Shown here: positions 1 through 5,855 of the stretch, one piece after another
Layout: every line of letters starts with the position of its first letter
How positions within the stretch are numbered: the first letter of the stretch is position 1
Origin: JAGGYK01 sp034716155
GTDB taxonomy: Bacteria; Desulfobacterota; Desulfomonilia; UBA1062
NCBI GenBank assembly: GCA_034716155.1
Contig: JAYEFR010000270.1
Span: forward strand, 1-6,777
Reading direction: 5' to 3'
Length of the DNA stretch: 6,777 bases
Position numbers and translations under genes: made by a program
Notes under the pieces: model-generated
Database searches by the model: none
What the model saw: the letters and a program-made list of their open reading frames with translations, nothing else
What the model was told of the DNA's origin: nothing

Positions 1-63
1 CCCTCCCCCAACAAATCAGGCAATGCTTAGTTATCCACATCCATAGATGAATCAGGGTTGCCT

Positions 64-822
64 TCAGTGGGAGGGACTTGTTGGCGCTTCAAACTCTGAA
101 GGTACAGGCCGCCTCTGTCTTTTCTGTATCAACTTAGCCAGGCAGATGCTCATTTCCCACAGGATAATAATGGGAGCAGCTACCAGTGTCTGGTTAACAG
201 GGTCCATAGTGGGAGTGATAGCAGCGCCTAGAATAAACGCGACGACGAAGGCCCATTTCCTATTCTTGGTCATCCACTGAGGTGTGACCACTCCTATCAT
301 ATTCAGGAAGGACATCACCAGTGGAATCTCAAACACGAGACCCATGGCAAAGAGTAGCCTAATGATTACTGAAACATAGTTCTCTATTGTTATCAAGGGT
401 CGGGCAATCTCGCCACTAAATGTAAGCAAGAAGTTAAGGGCTGGGGGAAGTAGTATAAAATAGGCGAAGGCAACGCCGCTGATGAAAAGCAGAGCCACAG
501 CAGGCATCAGTGAGTAAAGGTACCTTTTTTCTCTGGCTTTGAGCCCGGGGGAGATAAACATTATCACTTGGTATATCACGAAAGGCAGCGCCAAGGCAAC
601 GCCGCAATAGAGCGCTAATTTCATGTATGTACCCAAGTATTCGACTACATGGGTATAGATTAGGTCTATACCCTCAGCTCGCGACTTGAGGATTTCAAAG
701 ATTTGAGGACAAAAGGGGAAGGATATACCAATACCAACGGCCACCGCAATCAGGCACTTAATTAAACGCCCCTTGAGCTCCCCAAGGTGCTGGAGGATTG
801 GCCTTCTCTTGTCTTGGTTCAT
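64..822 (-). CDS. tatC: Sec-independent protein translocase subunit TatC
   Basis: This 252-aa integral membrane protein is the receptor core of the twin-arginine translocase, which moves folded proteins across the cytoplasmic membrane. The N-terminal HLGELKGR at residues 12-19 matches the conserved HLxELRxR cytoplasmic segment that contacts the RR signal. Further family landmarks are LPFVIYQ and ISPGL with following basic residues (79-100), FEIP at 164-167 (the membrane glutamate region) and AITPT..DPVNQTL at 201-213. About six hydrophobic spans lie near 22-42, 69-91, 107-131, 151-177, 190-206 and 210-228. The length is normal for the family. The ATG lies five bases after the stop of the preceding tatB-like gene, so translation is probably coupled; no strong ribosome site of its own is visible. 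It is the last gene of the minus-strand array. The assignment is secure. Confidence 0.97.
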   Translation of the reverse strand: MNQDKRRPILQHLGELKGRLIKCLIAVAVGIGISFPFCPQIFEILKSRAEGIDLIYTHVVEYLGTYMKLALYCGVALALPFVIYQVIMFISPGLKAREKRYLYSLMPAVALLFISGVAFAYFILLPPALNFLLTFSGEIARPLITIENYVSVIIRLLFAMGLVFEIPLVMSFLNMIGVVTPQWMTKNRKWAFVVAFILGAAITPTMDPVNQTLVAAPIIILWEMSICLAKLIQKRQRRPVPSEFEAPTSPSH

Positions 823-827
823 GGGAT

Positions 828-1052
828 CTACTTCGTAATCTTGTCCTTTTCCTTTGCCTCTGCCTCGGTGGCATTATCAGTGGCATCCATTTCCTTAGTG
901 AGCTCTGTTTTAAGCCCCTGAGTGAAGCTCTTTATTTTGTGTATGGCTTTCCCTCCCTCTCTGGCGATCTCAACCATTTTGCCCGGCCCAAACGCTATGA
1001 AGGCGATGATAAGTATCAAAAGTATTTCCCAGAAACCTATGCCGAGGTCCAC
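828..1052 (-). CDS. tatB: TatA/TatB family translocase subunit, TatB-like
   Basis: This 74-aa protein has the TatA/B architecture: a short N-terminal membrane helix (about residues 6-21), the FGPGK hinge at 21-25, an amphipathic helix (about 26-45) and an acidic/basic disordered tail. I favour TatB because the start, MDLGIGFWEIL, resembles the MFDIGFSELL opening of classical TatB, including a glutamate at the head of the helix. The segment LKTELTKEM also parallels the NELTQEL region of E. coli TatB. The protein is much shorter than proteobacterial TatB, so it could be a second TatA. The start is GTG, with GGGAG eight bases upstream (1061-1065). The stop lies five bases before the tatC ATG. 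With TatC it would form the receptor complex for RR signal peptides. Confidence 0.85.
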   Translation of the reverse strand: MDLGIGFWEILLILIIAFIAFGPGKMVEIAREGGKAIHKIKSFTQGLKTELTKEMDATDNATEAEAKEKDKITK

Positions 1053-1136
1053 CTCAATTGCTCCCGCCTATAAACACATTTTCTCTGCCAACCTCTCTTT
1101 TGCCTTGAACTGACCGTCCAACCCGCTAGCGAGGTG

Positions 1137-1361
1137 CTAGTTCTTTTCTTCTTTTTTATCACTCGATTTCATGGTAGCTTGGTCGTTTTGGGGCTTCTCC
1201 TGCTTGTCCTCATCATCGTACTCGCCTGCCTGCCCCTTGCGGAATTGCCGCAGACCTTTACCCATAGCACCAAAGACCTGAGGTAGCTTCCCAGCACCAA
1301 AGATGATTAGGATAATCACTAAGATTATCCCAATTTCCATTGGTCCAAAATGTGGCATCAT
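1137..1361 (-). CDS. tatA: Sec-independent protein translocase subunit TatA
   Basis: This 74-aa TatA-type protein has an N-terminal hydrophobic helix (about residues 8-21), the FGAGKLP hinge at 21-27, and an amphipathic helix ending in GLRQFRKGQ. A highly charged tail rich in Asp, Glu and Lys follows. FGxxKLP followed by GKGLRxFRK is diagnostic of TatA, the subunit that oligomerises to let the folded cargo pass. Two adjacent ATG codons are available. GGAGG at 1365-1369 lies three bases from the first ATG (1361) and six from the second (1358), so translation may begin at 1358, giving 73 aa. It lies 31 bases downstream of the 99-aa gene and 84 bases upstream of the tatB-like gene, in the order tatA-tatB-tatC. 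Confidence 0.93.
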   Translation of the reverse strand: MMPHFGPMEIGIILVIILIIFGAGKLPQVFGAMGKGLRQFRKGQAGEYDDEDKQEKPQNDQATMKSSDKKEEKN

Positions 1362-1392
1362 TGTCCTCCCTTCCCCCCGTTACTATAAATGA

Positions 1393-1692
1393 TTACCCTG
1401 GCCCAGATAGCAAAAACTGCGCATCACGAGTTTCGTCCCCGGCTACAGACTCCCTCTCCTCATGAGAAAGAATTTCTTTAGCCAACTGCAAGCGGTCTTT
1501 TCCCTCTACATCAATCCCCTTTTTTTCGGCCATGCCCACCAGTAAATCCATGGGATAAGCCAAAATGATATTACTCTCCACTGAAGACAAAAGGGCTTTC
1601 TCCTCCTCCAAATTATAACTCCGCTCCATCTCGATTTGAAACTTCATAATCTCCCGGAGCAGACCTTTAAGTAAAAAATCCCGTCTATCCAT
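1393..1692 (-). CDS. Hypothetical 99-aa charged protein with Tat-like N-terminus
   Basis: I do not recognise a family. The protein opens with MDRRDFLLKG, which closely resembles the RRxFLKG motif of a Tat signal. It is followed by charged, helical-looking sequence (REIMKFQIEMERSYNLEEEK) instead of the hydrophobic stretch and cleavage site a working signal needs. The rest is mostly predicted helix with a short hydrophobic patch around IILAYPMDLLVGMA, so it is probably cytoplasmic. The ATG at 1692 has only a weak GAAG directly upstream. An internal ATG at residue 16 (MKFQIEME) has GGGAG three bases ahead of it, so the RR-containing segment might not be translated. It sits between the 311-aa unknown gene and tatA in the same direction. 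A role in Tat cargo handling is speculation from position and motif only. Confidence 0.7.
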   Translation of the reverse strand: MDRRDFLLKGLLREIMKFQIEMERSYNLEEEKALLSSVESNIILAYPMDLLVGMAEKKGIDVEGKDRLQLAKEILSHEERESVAGDETRDAQFLLSGPG

Positions 1693-1724
1693 CTTCGTAA
1701 ATGATAACTATTTCCATTCTGTGG

Positions 1725-2887
1725 TTAGATATAGAACTCTCGGGGTAAAACTCGCTTCCCCTCCTTAGCTGCTTGCCACCAATCCTTGTTCAAGAAGCTT
1801 GACCCTTCTACCTGAGCAATGTCTCGCTCTTCCGAAAAGAGAGTTTCGACTGCTGGTGTAAATTTTTCCTCATCTACAGACTTGCAAATCTCCAGAATAT
1901 CTTTAAATATCTTCTCTCTCTTCTTTTCCTGCTTGGGTATTATGGCTACTTCCAATTGACGTAAATAAATGTTTGTGGTGAATTCTTCCCGAACTCCATC
2001 TTCTCCATTCACATACCAAATCTTCCCTGGATAGCTTTTCAATCTTACCAGAGAAGGAGGAGTTCTGTAAATGCAACAAAAAGCCTTTATCAAACAGTTA
2101 AAATAGTCCCATGATAAACCCCAACCAGGGACATCCCTATCCTTTTCCCCCTTCTCCACAACACATATTCTTTCCCCACTGGGCTTTCCCATCTCCAATC
2201 CTTGCCGTCGACATTCTACCCACCTATCCTGAGAGCTTACAATTACCAGTATCGCTTTATTTCGCAAAAAGATATTAAGCTCCCCAATCATATAATATGA
2301 CTCGTGGAATTGCTTTCCTGTGCCAAGTTTGGGGCATCCTTGGCTAAAGCCATCACCCAACCGGGTAGCCTGCTCCAAAAAGGAGAAGTTGCCAAACACT
2401 ACTTCTTCAGGGTGAGGATAATACCTCAACAGGAAATGCTGATAAGGCCAGATAAACCTCTTGCCCCAACCAACCGCCTCCAATTCANNNNNNNNNNNNN
2501 NNNNNNNNNNNNNNNNNNNNNNNNNNNNNNNNNNNNNNNNNNNNNNNNNNNNNNNNNNNNNNNNNNNNNNNNNNNNNNNNNNNNNNNCCGGGTAGCCTGC
2601 TCCAAAAAGGAGAAGTTGCCAAACACTACTTCTTCAGGGTGAGGATAATACCTCAACAGGAAATGCTGATAAGGCCAGATAAACCTCTTGCCCCAACCAA
2701 CCGCCTCCAATTCACATACCCCCCGCTTATCATCGAGCCAGAAATACCACCCACCGCCCCCCTCGTAAAAGCGGCTGACTTTATTAAACCCAGCAAAACT
2801 CCGCAGGTAATCGTCAAACAGAGAATAGGTAACTATATTCTCTACCTGGTCAAATACCCGCATTCCCTCCTTGGGCTTTACTTTCAC
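1725..2887 (-). CDS. Hypothetical 311-aa soluble protein, split by an assembly gap
   Basis: As given, the gene is interrupted by 100 Ns and a duplicated 127-bp segment. Collapsing the duplicate and the Ns removes 227 bases and leaves 936 bases, which is exactly 312 codons. The two halves (2887 down to 2588, and 2487 down to 1725) then read in one frame as a 311-aa protein. I recognise no family. It is rich in Trp, Tyr and Phe, with a glycine run GGGGWYFWLDD near residue 43, and has no signal peptide or membrane span, so it is probably cytoplasmic. A hydrophobic strand (AILVIVSSQD) lies mid-protein and a Lys/Glu-rich helix (KQEKKREKIFKDILE) in the last third. The GTG start at 2887 has a weak ribosome site. 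An ATG at 2863 follows AAGGAGG very closely and would give 303 aa. It lies downstream of the hairpin that follows the metallohydrolase gene. Confidence 0.8.
2361..2487. repeat. 127-bp duplicate, copy 1 (assembly overlap)
   Basis: This segment is identical, base for base by eye, to 2588-2714 and in the same orientation. It runs exactly up to the N block. 127 is a common largest k-mer size in de Bruijn assemblers, and contigs from one graph share ends of exactly k bases. The repeat is therefore most likely the same genomic sequence present once at each contig end, not a biological duplication. Confidence 0.9.
2488..2587. other. Scaffold gap of 100 Ns
   Basis: The block is exactly 100 Ns, a conventional placeholder for a gap of unknown size. 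Because the flanking 127-bp ends are identical, the true gap is probably zero or negative, and the Ns hide no missing sequence. The block artificially splits the 311-aa gene. Confidence 0.97.
2588..2714. repeat. 127-bp duplicate, copy 2 (assembly overlap)
   Basis: This is the second copy of 2361-2487, starting directly after the N block. Merging it with copy 1 restores an uninterrupted reading frame, which supports one true copy in the genome. Confidence 0.9.
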
Positions 2888-2898
2888 CTCTTACCCAC

Positions 2899-2939
2899 TG
2901 GGCTGAGGCATTAAGCGAGTTGCTATAAGCCTCAGCCCA
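2899..2939 (-). other. Strong intercistronic hairpin (11-bp stem)
   Basis: TGGGCTGAGGC at 2899-2909 is perfectly complementary to GCCTCAGCCCA at 2929-2939, with a 19-base loop that can form a further AGC/GCT pairing. It lies between the stop of the metallohydrolase gene (2953) and the start of the 311-aa gene (2887). Neither side has a run of T, so it is not a classical intrinsic terminator. It could mark an RNA end by 3' protection, a processing site, or partial termination that lowers expression of the downstream genes relative to the membrane and hydrolase genes. Confidence 0.6.
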
Positions 2940-2952
2940 ACGATCTTAAGCA

Positions 2953-4035
2953 TTACGGGAAATCAATGGTATCGCCGTTGCCCAGGTAGGCAGTGTCCTT
3001 GGAGCGGAATCGAGCCGTTCCCTGCACTATAGGATATCCCGCTTCAATGAACTTCTTGGCGGTGATAACGCCGGTGCAATGGTTGCAGCCAATCTTCTTG
3101 AAGTTCCAATCCCCTAGAGACCGGACCAGGTCATCATACTTGGGGTCCCAGTCTTCAAAGGGGGAAATGTGCAGCCCACCATACACGCCGTATGGTTTGT
3201 CACCACCCTTCAGGGTTCGGTATGCCGTATCGGCAAACTTGATTATACTCTGATGGCAGCAGCCGGTGACCTGCACTATTCCGGCATCCTTCACATTAAA
3301 GTAAAGCGAATGCTCCCCGAAGACACGACAGATGATGGGTATTGGGAAATAGTAACTGGCACACCCCGGGAACAGGGGATACAACTTCGGTGTACCCTTC
3401 TCGTCTACAATCAAATTCCCCTTGAAACCGCTGTCTTTGATGTATTGCATCCCTTCAGGATAGTAATCTCCCCCAATCATCATGGTGATATCGGGCTTGT
3501 ATTTCAGGGTGACTGGTAAACCCCAGAAATGGTCGAAGTGCTCGTGGGAAATGTAAAGAAAGTCTATATAGCCCTCTTTGAGCATCTTATCTATGCCACA
3601 GGCTTTAAACCGCTCATCAGTCCACTCATAGTCCCAACCGGTATCCAGCAGAATGTATTTGTGGCTGTCATCAAGTAGCGTGACATCTATCAGAGCAGAA
3701 TACCCACCAGCATTCTCTGGGTGCAAATCAGCCTTCGGGTTACCCGGTTTGCCCTTCGGCGGCCAGGGGAAGTCCCATTGGTTGACCAACAAGCCACCCA
3801 TCGTCTTTATGTCGTCCATCAGGTCGTCGTTGTTAAACCAGCTGGTCTCGGAGATGTTGAGAATGCTCACCTTCTTGCACTCACCAATATCAACATTGCC
3901 CGGTTTCACCTCGGGTATGAAGGCTGAGCGCAATGGGGAAGCGGAATGAATGCCCATAGCACCGATAGTGCCGAAAACACTCCCCGCGGCCATACCCTTA
4001 ACGAAATCTCGCCTCGTAACACCTTTCTCTTCCAT
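2953..4035 (-). CDS. Tat-exported metallo-beta-lactamase-fold hydrolase, COG1237-like
   Basis: This 360-aa protein begins with a twin-arginine signal: TRRDFVKG at residues 7-14, then a mildly hydrophobic Ala/Gly-rich stretch to about residue 28. It is therefore expected to be exported folded, with metal bound. The mature part has the MBL pattern: LLDTG (129-133), the HxHxDH metal site at 164-169 (SHEHFDH), TGCCH at 258-261, GGLH at 286-289 and NHCTG at 318-322. The TGC-H / GG-H / HCTG series matches COG1237, which includes the archaeal dihydropterin-ribofuranosylaminobenzene phosphate synthase. That family is normally cytoplasmic, so the substrate here cannot be inferred. The ATG at 4035 is chosen because GGAGGT (4045-4050) precedes it by nine bases and the Tat motif follows. 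An in-frame GTG at 4152 would add 39 unlikely residues and overlap the small upstream gene. The cleavage site is unclear, and the signal could serve as an anchor. Confidence 0.9.
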   Translation of the reverse strand: MEEKGVTRRDFVKGMAAGSVFGTIGAMGIHSASPLRSAFIPEVKPGNVDIGECKKVSILNISETSWFNNDDLMDDIKTMGGLLVNQWDFPWPPKGKPGNPKADLHPENAGGYSALIDVTLLDDSHKYILLDTGWDYEWTDERFKACGIDKMLKEGYIDFLYISHEHFDHFWGLPVTLKYKPDITMMIGGDYYPEGMQYIKDSGFKGNLIVDEKGTPKLYPLFPGCASYYFPIPIICRVFGEHSLYFNVKDAGIVQVTGCCHQSIIKFADTAYRTLKGGDKPYGVYGGLHISPFEDWDPKYDDLVRSLGDWNFKKIGCNHCTGVITAKKFIEAGYPIVQGTARFRSKDTAYLGNGDTIDFP

Positions 4036-4064
4036 ACTATTTTCACCTCCTTTCTCGGCTGGAC

Positions 4065-4163
4065 TTATCCTCCAAATTGCGACATAAGCACAACCAAAAT
4101 GAAGTACACCGCAATACCTATGCCCACACCGGCTACAATTCCCCACTTCCACATGGCACTCAT
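4065..4163 (-). CDS. Small single-span membrane protein, 32 aa
   Basis: This 32-aa gene starts MSAMWKWG, has one hydrophobic span (about residues 8-27, Gly/Val/Ile-rich) and ends SQFGG. Its ATG overlaps the stop of the 420-aa membrane protein gene as ATGA (4160-4163), a classical sign of translational coupling. It also has a strong ribosome site, GGAGG at 4171-4175, seven bases ahead of the ATG. It ends 29 bases before the metallohydrolase start. Lys6 before the span suggests the N-terminus is inside. By position it may be a small subunit or stabiliser of the polytopic protein, or an anchor for the exported hydrolase, by analogy with small accessory subunits of other membrane complexes. No sequence family is recognised, so the role is inference. 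Confidence 0.75.
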   Translation of the reverse strand: MSAMWKWGIVAGVGIGIAVYFILVVLMSQFGG

Positions 4164-5422
4164 TCTATCGCCTCCTTTGCCTTTACCTTCTTCCACCCTG
4201 GCCAGTTGTCCATGAACCAGTGGTTGATGAGCATGAAATTGATAAACCAGATGGTAGGTATCATGGGGAACTGCTGGGGATGGGACAGGCCCTTTTGCAC
4301 ACCGAGAAACAGGTGCGCAGTGTTGTAGTAAACGGACATAAGTGCAAAACCAGCGGCGAATGATACCACGGTGCGGATGAGCCAGTTGACCGATGTGCTA
4401 TATTTGTGAGGCCAGTTGCCACAGTACATGGTGATAAACATCATCGGTATCAGGAAGAATACCATCATCTCACCAACATGGAGCCACCTCCAGTCGGGGG
4501 AAAACTCACGCCGGGTGCCTCTGATGACCTCGCCGATTGTTAGGTCCTGGAAATAGTAGAGACCAAAACAGAAGGCGAAAGCAATAGCCATGATGCCAAA
4601 AAAGCTGGCAAATCTCCTCAAATTGTTTCTTTTAATAAGGCTAAACGGCCACTTCTCCCAGATGGTCTCGTGCATCCATACCACGCAAGTGCAGCACATA
4701 ATCCAGGCTATGTGGAAATTACCACTCACAGTATCGGCAATACCCTCCCACCACGGGGGAAGCACACAAGCAAAGCGCTGCCATGGGTAGTAAAGGAGTC
4801 CAAAGTGAGGGTGCATGGTGCACAGGAAAATAAGGAAAGCTATGAACATAGTAAAGCATACTACGGTAAAACCAAGGGCTGGCTGCCTCAGCTTCTGCCA
4901 CGGCCACATCTCAAAGCAGATCGGCCACGCCGGACTGAGCCAGGAAGCAAGGGCAGCAAACATCAGAGTGGCAAGCGCAGCATATTCCAGGGCAAAGAAG
5001 TCAGTGACCCCGGGCAATGCACTCAATTTCCCCGGATTTAGGTAGGTCAAACCCAGGTTGCCCAAGATTCCTTGAAAAAAGCCATGGATAAGAACAAACA
5101 CCACCCCTCCTAACACCGCCGTCAGCACCGCTCCTTTGAGCACTGGATGAGTGTTCTCCAGCCATTTCCGCTTAAACGGATAATAGTGGAAAACATAAGC
5201 TATCCAGATAGCAATGATTAATATCCACCGGGTGTAGTTGTAGCCTACATAGGGGGTATACCATCTAAGCCAGCCTCTGGGGTCCTGAAATATCCACCAG
5301 GTGATGTAGAACATGGCAAACAAGAACAGGAAGGCTACTATTTGGGGAATCGGCGTCCGCCAGCGTTCAACTAATACCCGTTCTTCCAGATAACCAGCTC
5401 CGTAAGTTTCCTCTCCTCCCAT
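4160..5422 (-). CDS. Polytopic membrane protein of unknown family, 420 aa
   Basis: I do not recognise a named family. About ten hydrophobic spans are visible, near residues 26-44, 62-80, 96-120, 139-161, 182-203, 232-250, 270-291, 314-333, 347-370 and 386-404. The protein is very rich in Trp, Phe and Tyr. Spans 2-9 look like four helix hairpins, each with a loop carrying a Trp/His-Pro motif: NTHPVLKG, EMWPWQKL, EKWPFSLI and GNWPHKYS. Histidines recur in or at the ends of spans (79, 113, 204, 206, 237, 251, 315, 370, 401), and a CCTC cluster lies at 243-246. These could bind haem, metal or quinone, but no known cytochrome motif is present. The ATG has an excellent ribosome site (GGAGGT at 5431-5436, eight bases away). 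As first gene of the array, coupled to the 32-aa gene and followed by the Tat-exported hydrolase, it may be a transporter or membrane partner of that enzyme. Confidence 0.88.
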   Translation of the reverse strand: MGGEETYGAGYLEERVLVERWRTPIPQIVAFLFLFAMFYITWWIFQDPRGWLRWYTPYVGYNYTRWILIIAIWIAYVFHYYPFKRKWLENTHPVLKGAVLTAVLGGVVFVLIHGFFQGILGNLGLTYLNPGKLSALPGVTDFFALEYAALATLMFAALASWLSPAWPICFEMWPWQKLRQPALGFTVVCFTMFIAFLIFLCTMHPHFGLLYYPWQRFACVLPPWWEGIADTVSGNFHIAWIMCCTCVVWMHETIWEKWPFSLIKRNNLRRFASFFGIMAIAFAFCFGLYYFQDLTIGEVIRGTRREFSPDWRWLHVGEMMVFFLIPMMFITMYCGNWPHKYSTSVNWLIRTVVSFAAGFALMSVYYNTAHLFLGVQKGLSHPQQFPMIPTIWFINFMLINHWFMDNWPGWKKVKAKEAIE

Positions 5423-5566
5423 TCAGCTGCACCTCCTTTCAAAATTTCTTAGGCAGCTTCACAATTTCACCCTCATTTATTTACTGCATCTATCATCTCC
5501 CAAAACCAGTTTACGACAGCCACTATTTTACCATCCTACCACCTGCCTTGTCAGCATTTTCGCCGT

Positions 5567-5592
5567 GTATAATTGGTTAGTATAATAGGTTT
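5567..5592. repeat. 13-bp imperfect tandem repeat
   Basis: GTATAATTGGTTA (5567-5579) is followed directly by GTATAATAGGTTT (5580-5592), with two mismatches. The second copy overlaps the candidate -10 box of the minus-strand promoter, so the pair could be an operator. It could also be a chance feature of AT-rich DNA. Confidence 0.5.
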
Positions 5593-5611
5593 TAAATATA
5601 CTGATACCCAA
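5582..5611 (-). promoter_or_regulatory. Candidate sigma70-type promoter of the membrane/Tat array
   Basis: Read on the minus strand, TTGGGT (5606-5611) and TATTAT (5582-5587) are separated by 18 bases. The -10 matches five of six consensus bases and the -35 three of six. Transcription would start near 5575, giving a leader of about 150 bases before the ATG at 5422. This is a pattern call only. Confidence 0.35.
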
Positions 5612-5760
5612 TCGAAGTTACATTCCAAATATTCCTCTCTATGGGATTCTAAACTAATTCATCTCGGGCAAATATACCACAAGGGGGTTATTTTACAAAA
5701 AAGAGGGAGTATTTTTAATAACTCTTTGGACTTAATACTTTTTTACTTGCGATAAAGTTG

Positions 5761-5772
5761 TATAATTATAAT
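5761..5772 (+). promoter_or_regulatory. Tandem TATAAT boxes upstream of the response regulator
   Basis: Two perfect TATAAT hexamers abut at 5761-5766 and 5767-5772 on the plus strand, after a T-rich stretch. No good -35 box lies at 16-18 bases, so the promoter may depend on an activator. The first box would place the transcription start near 5773-5775, about 80 bases ahead of the regulator's TTG. Confidence 0.4.
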
Positions 5773-5855
5773 TAGATATGCTAGTATTGCAGATTCGTAT
5801 GGGAAGCTCAGCATCTTTGGCTGGAGTGATTCAGGAGGATATTTGGCTCTCGTAA

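Larger units (their letters stand above)
5423..5855. other. AT-rich divergent intergenic region
   Basis: This 433-base stretch lies between the start of the minus-strand array and the divergent response regulator. I see no convincing conserved gene in it. It holds a candidate minus-strand promoter (5582-5611), two abutting TATAAT boxes for the plus strand (5761-5772), a 13-bp tandem repeat (5567-5592) and a possible 25-codon upstream reading frame (5778-5855). If the minus-strand promoter is right, the array has a leader of about 150 bases, long enough for post-transcriptional control, though I recognise no riboswitch. Confidence 0.7.

Noticed and set aside
18..63. Terminator after tatC from AGGCAA (18-23) and TTGCCT (58-63)
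   Set aside because: Only six paired bases with a 34-base loop and no T-run; too weak to call.
1126..1140. Small palindrome CTAGC-GAGGT-GCTAG at the tatA stop
   Set aside because: A five-base stem overlapping the stop codon with no further support; likely chance.
2361..2714. A true tandem duplication or inserted element
   Set aside because: The copies are identical, exactly 127 bp, abut a 100-N block, and merging them restores one reading frame. No inverted ends or transposase are present.
4036..4152. A 39-residue N-terminal extension of the hydrolase starting at GTG 4152
   Set aside because: It would put a Cys-rich segment before the RR signal, overlaps the coupled 32-aa gene in another frame, and ignores the strong ribosome site and ATG at 4035.
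64..5422. A reductive dehalogenase operon (Tat enzyme plus small membrane anchor)
   Set aside because: The Tat-signal protein has an MBL metal site, with no iron-sulfur cysteine motifs or corrinoid domain, so the resemblance is only in layout.
5573..5755. A 60-aa plus-strand frame in the intergenic region
   Set aside because: TTG start without a ribosome site, AT-rich random-looking composition, and it overlaps the proposed promoter.
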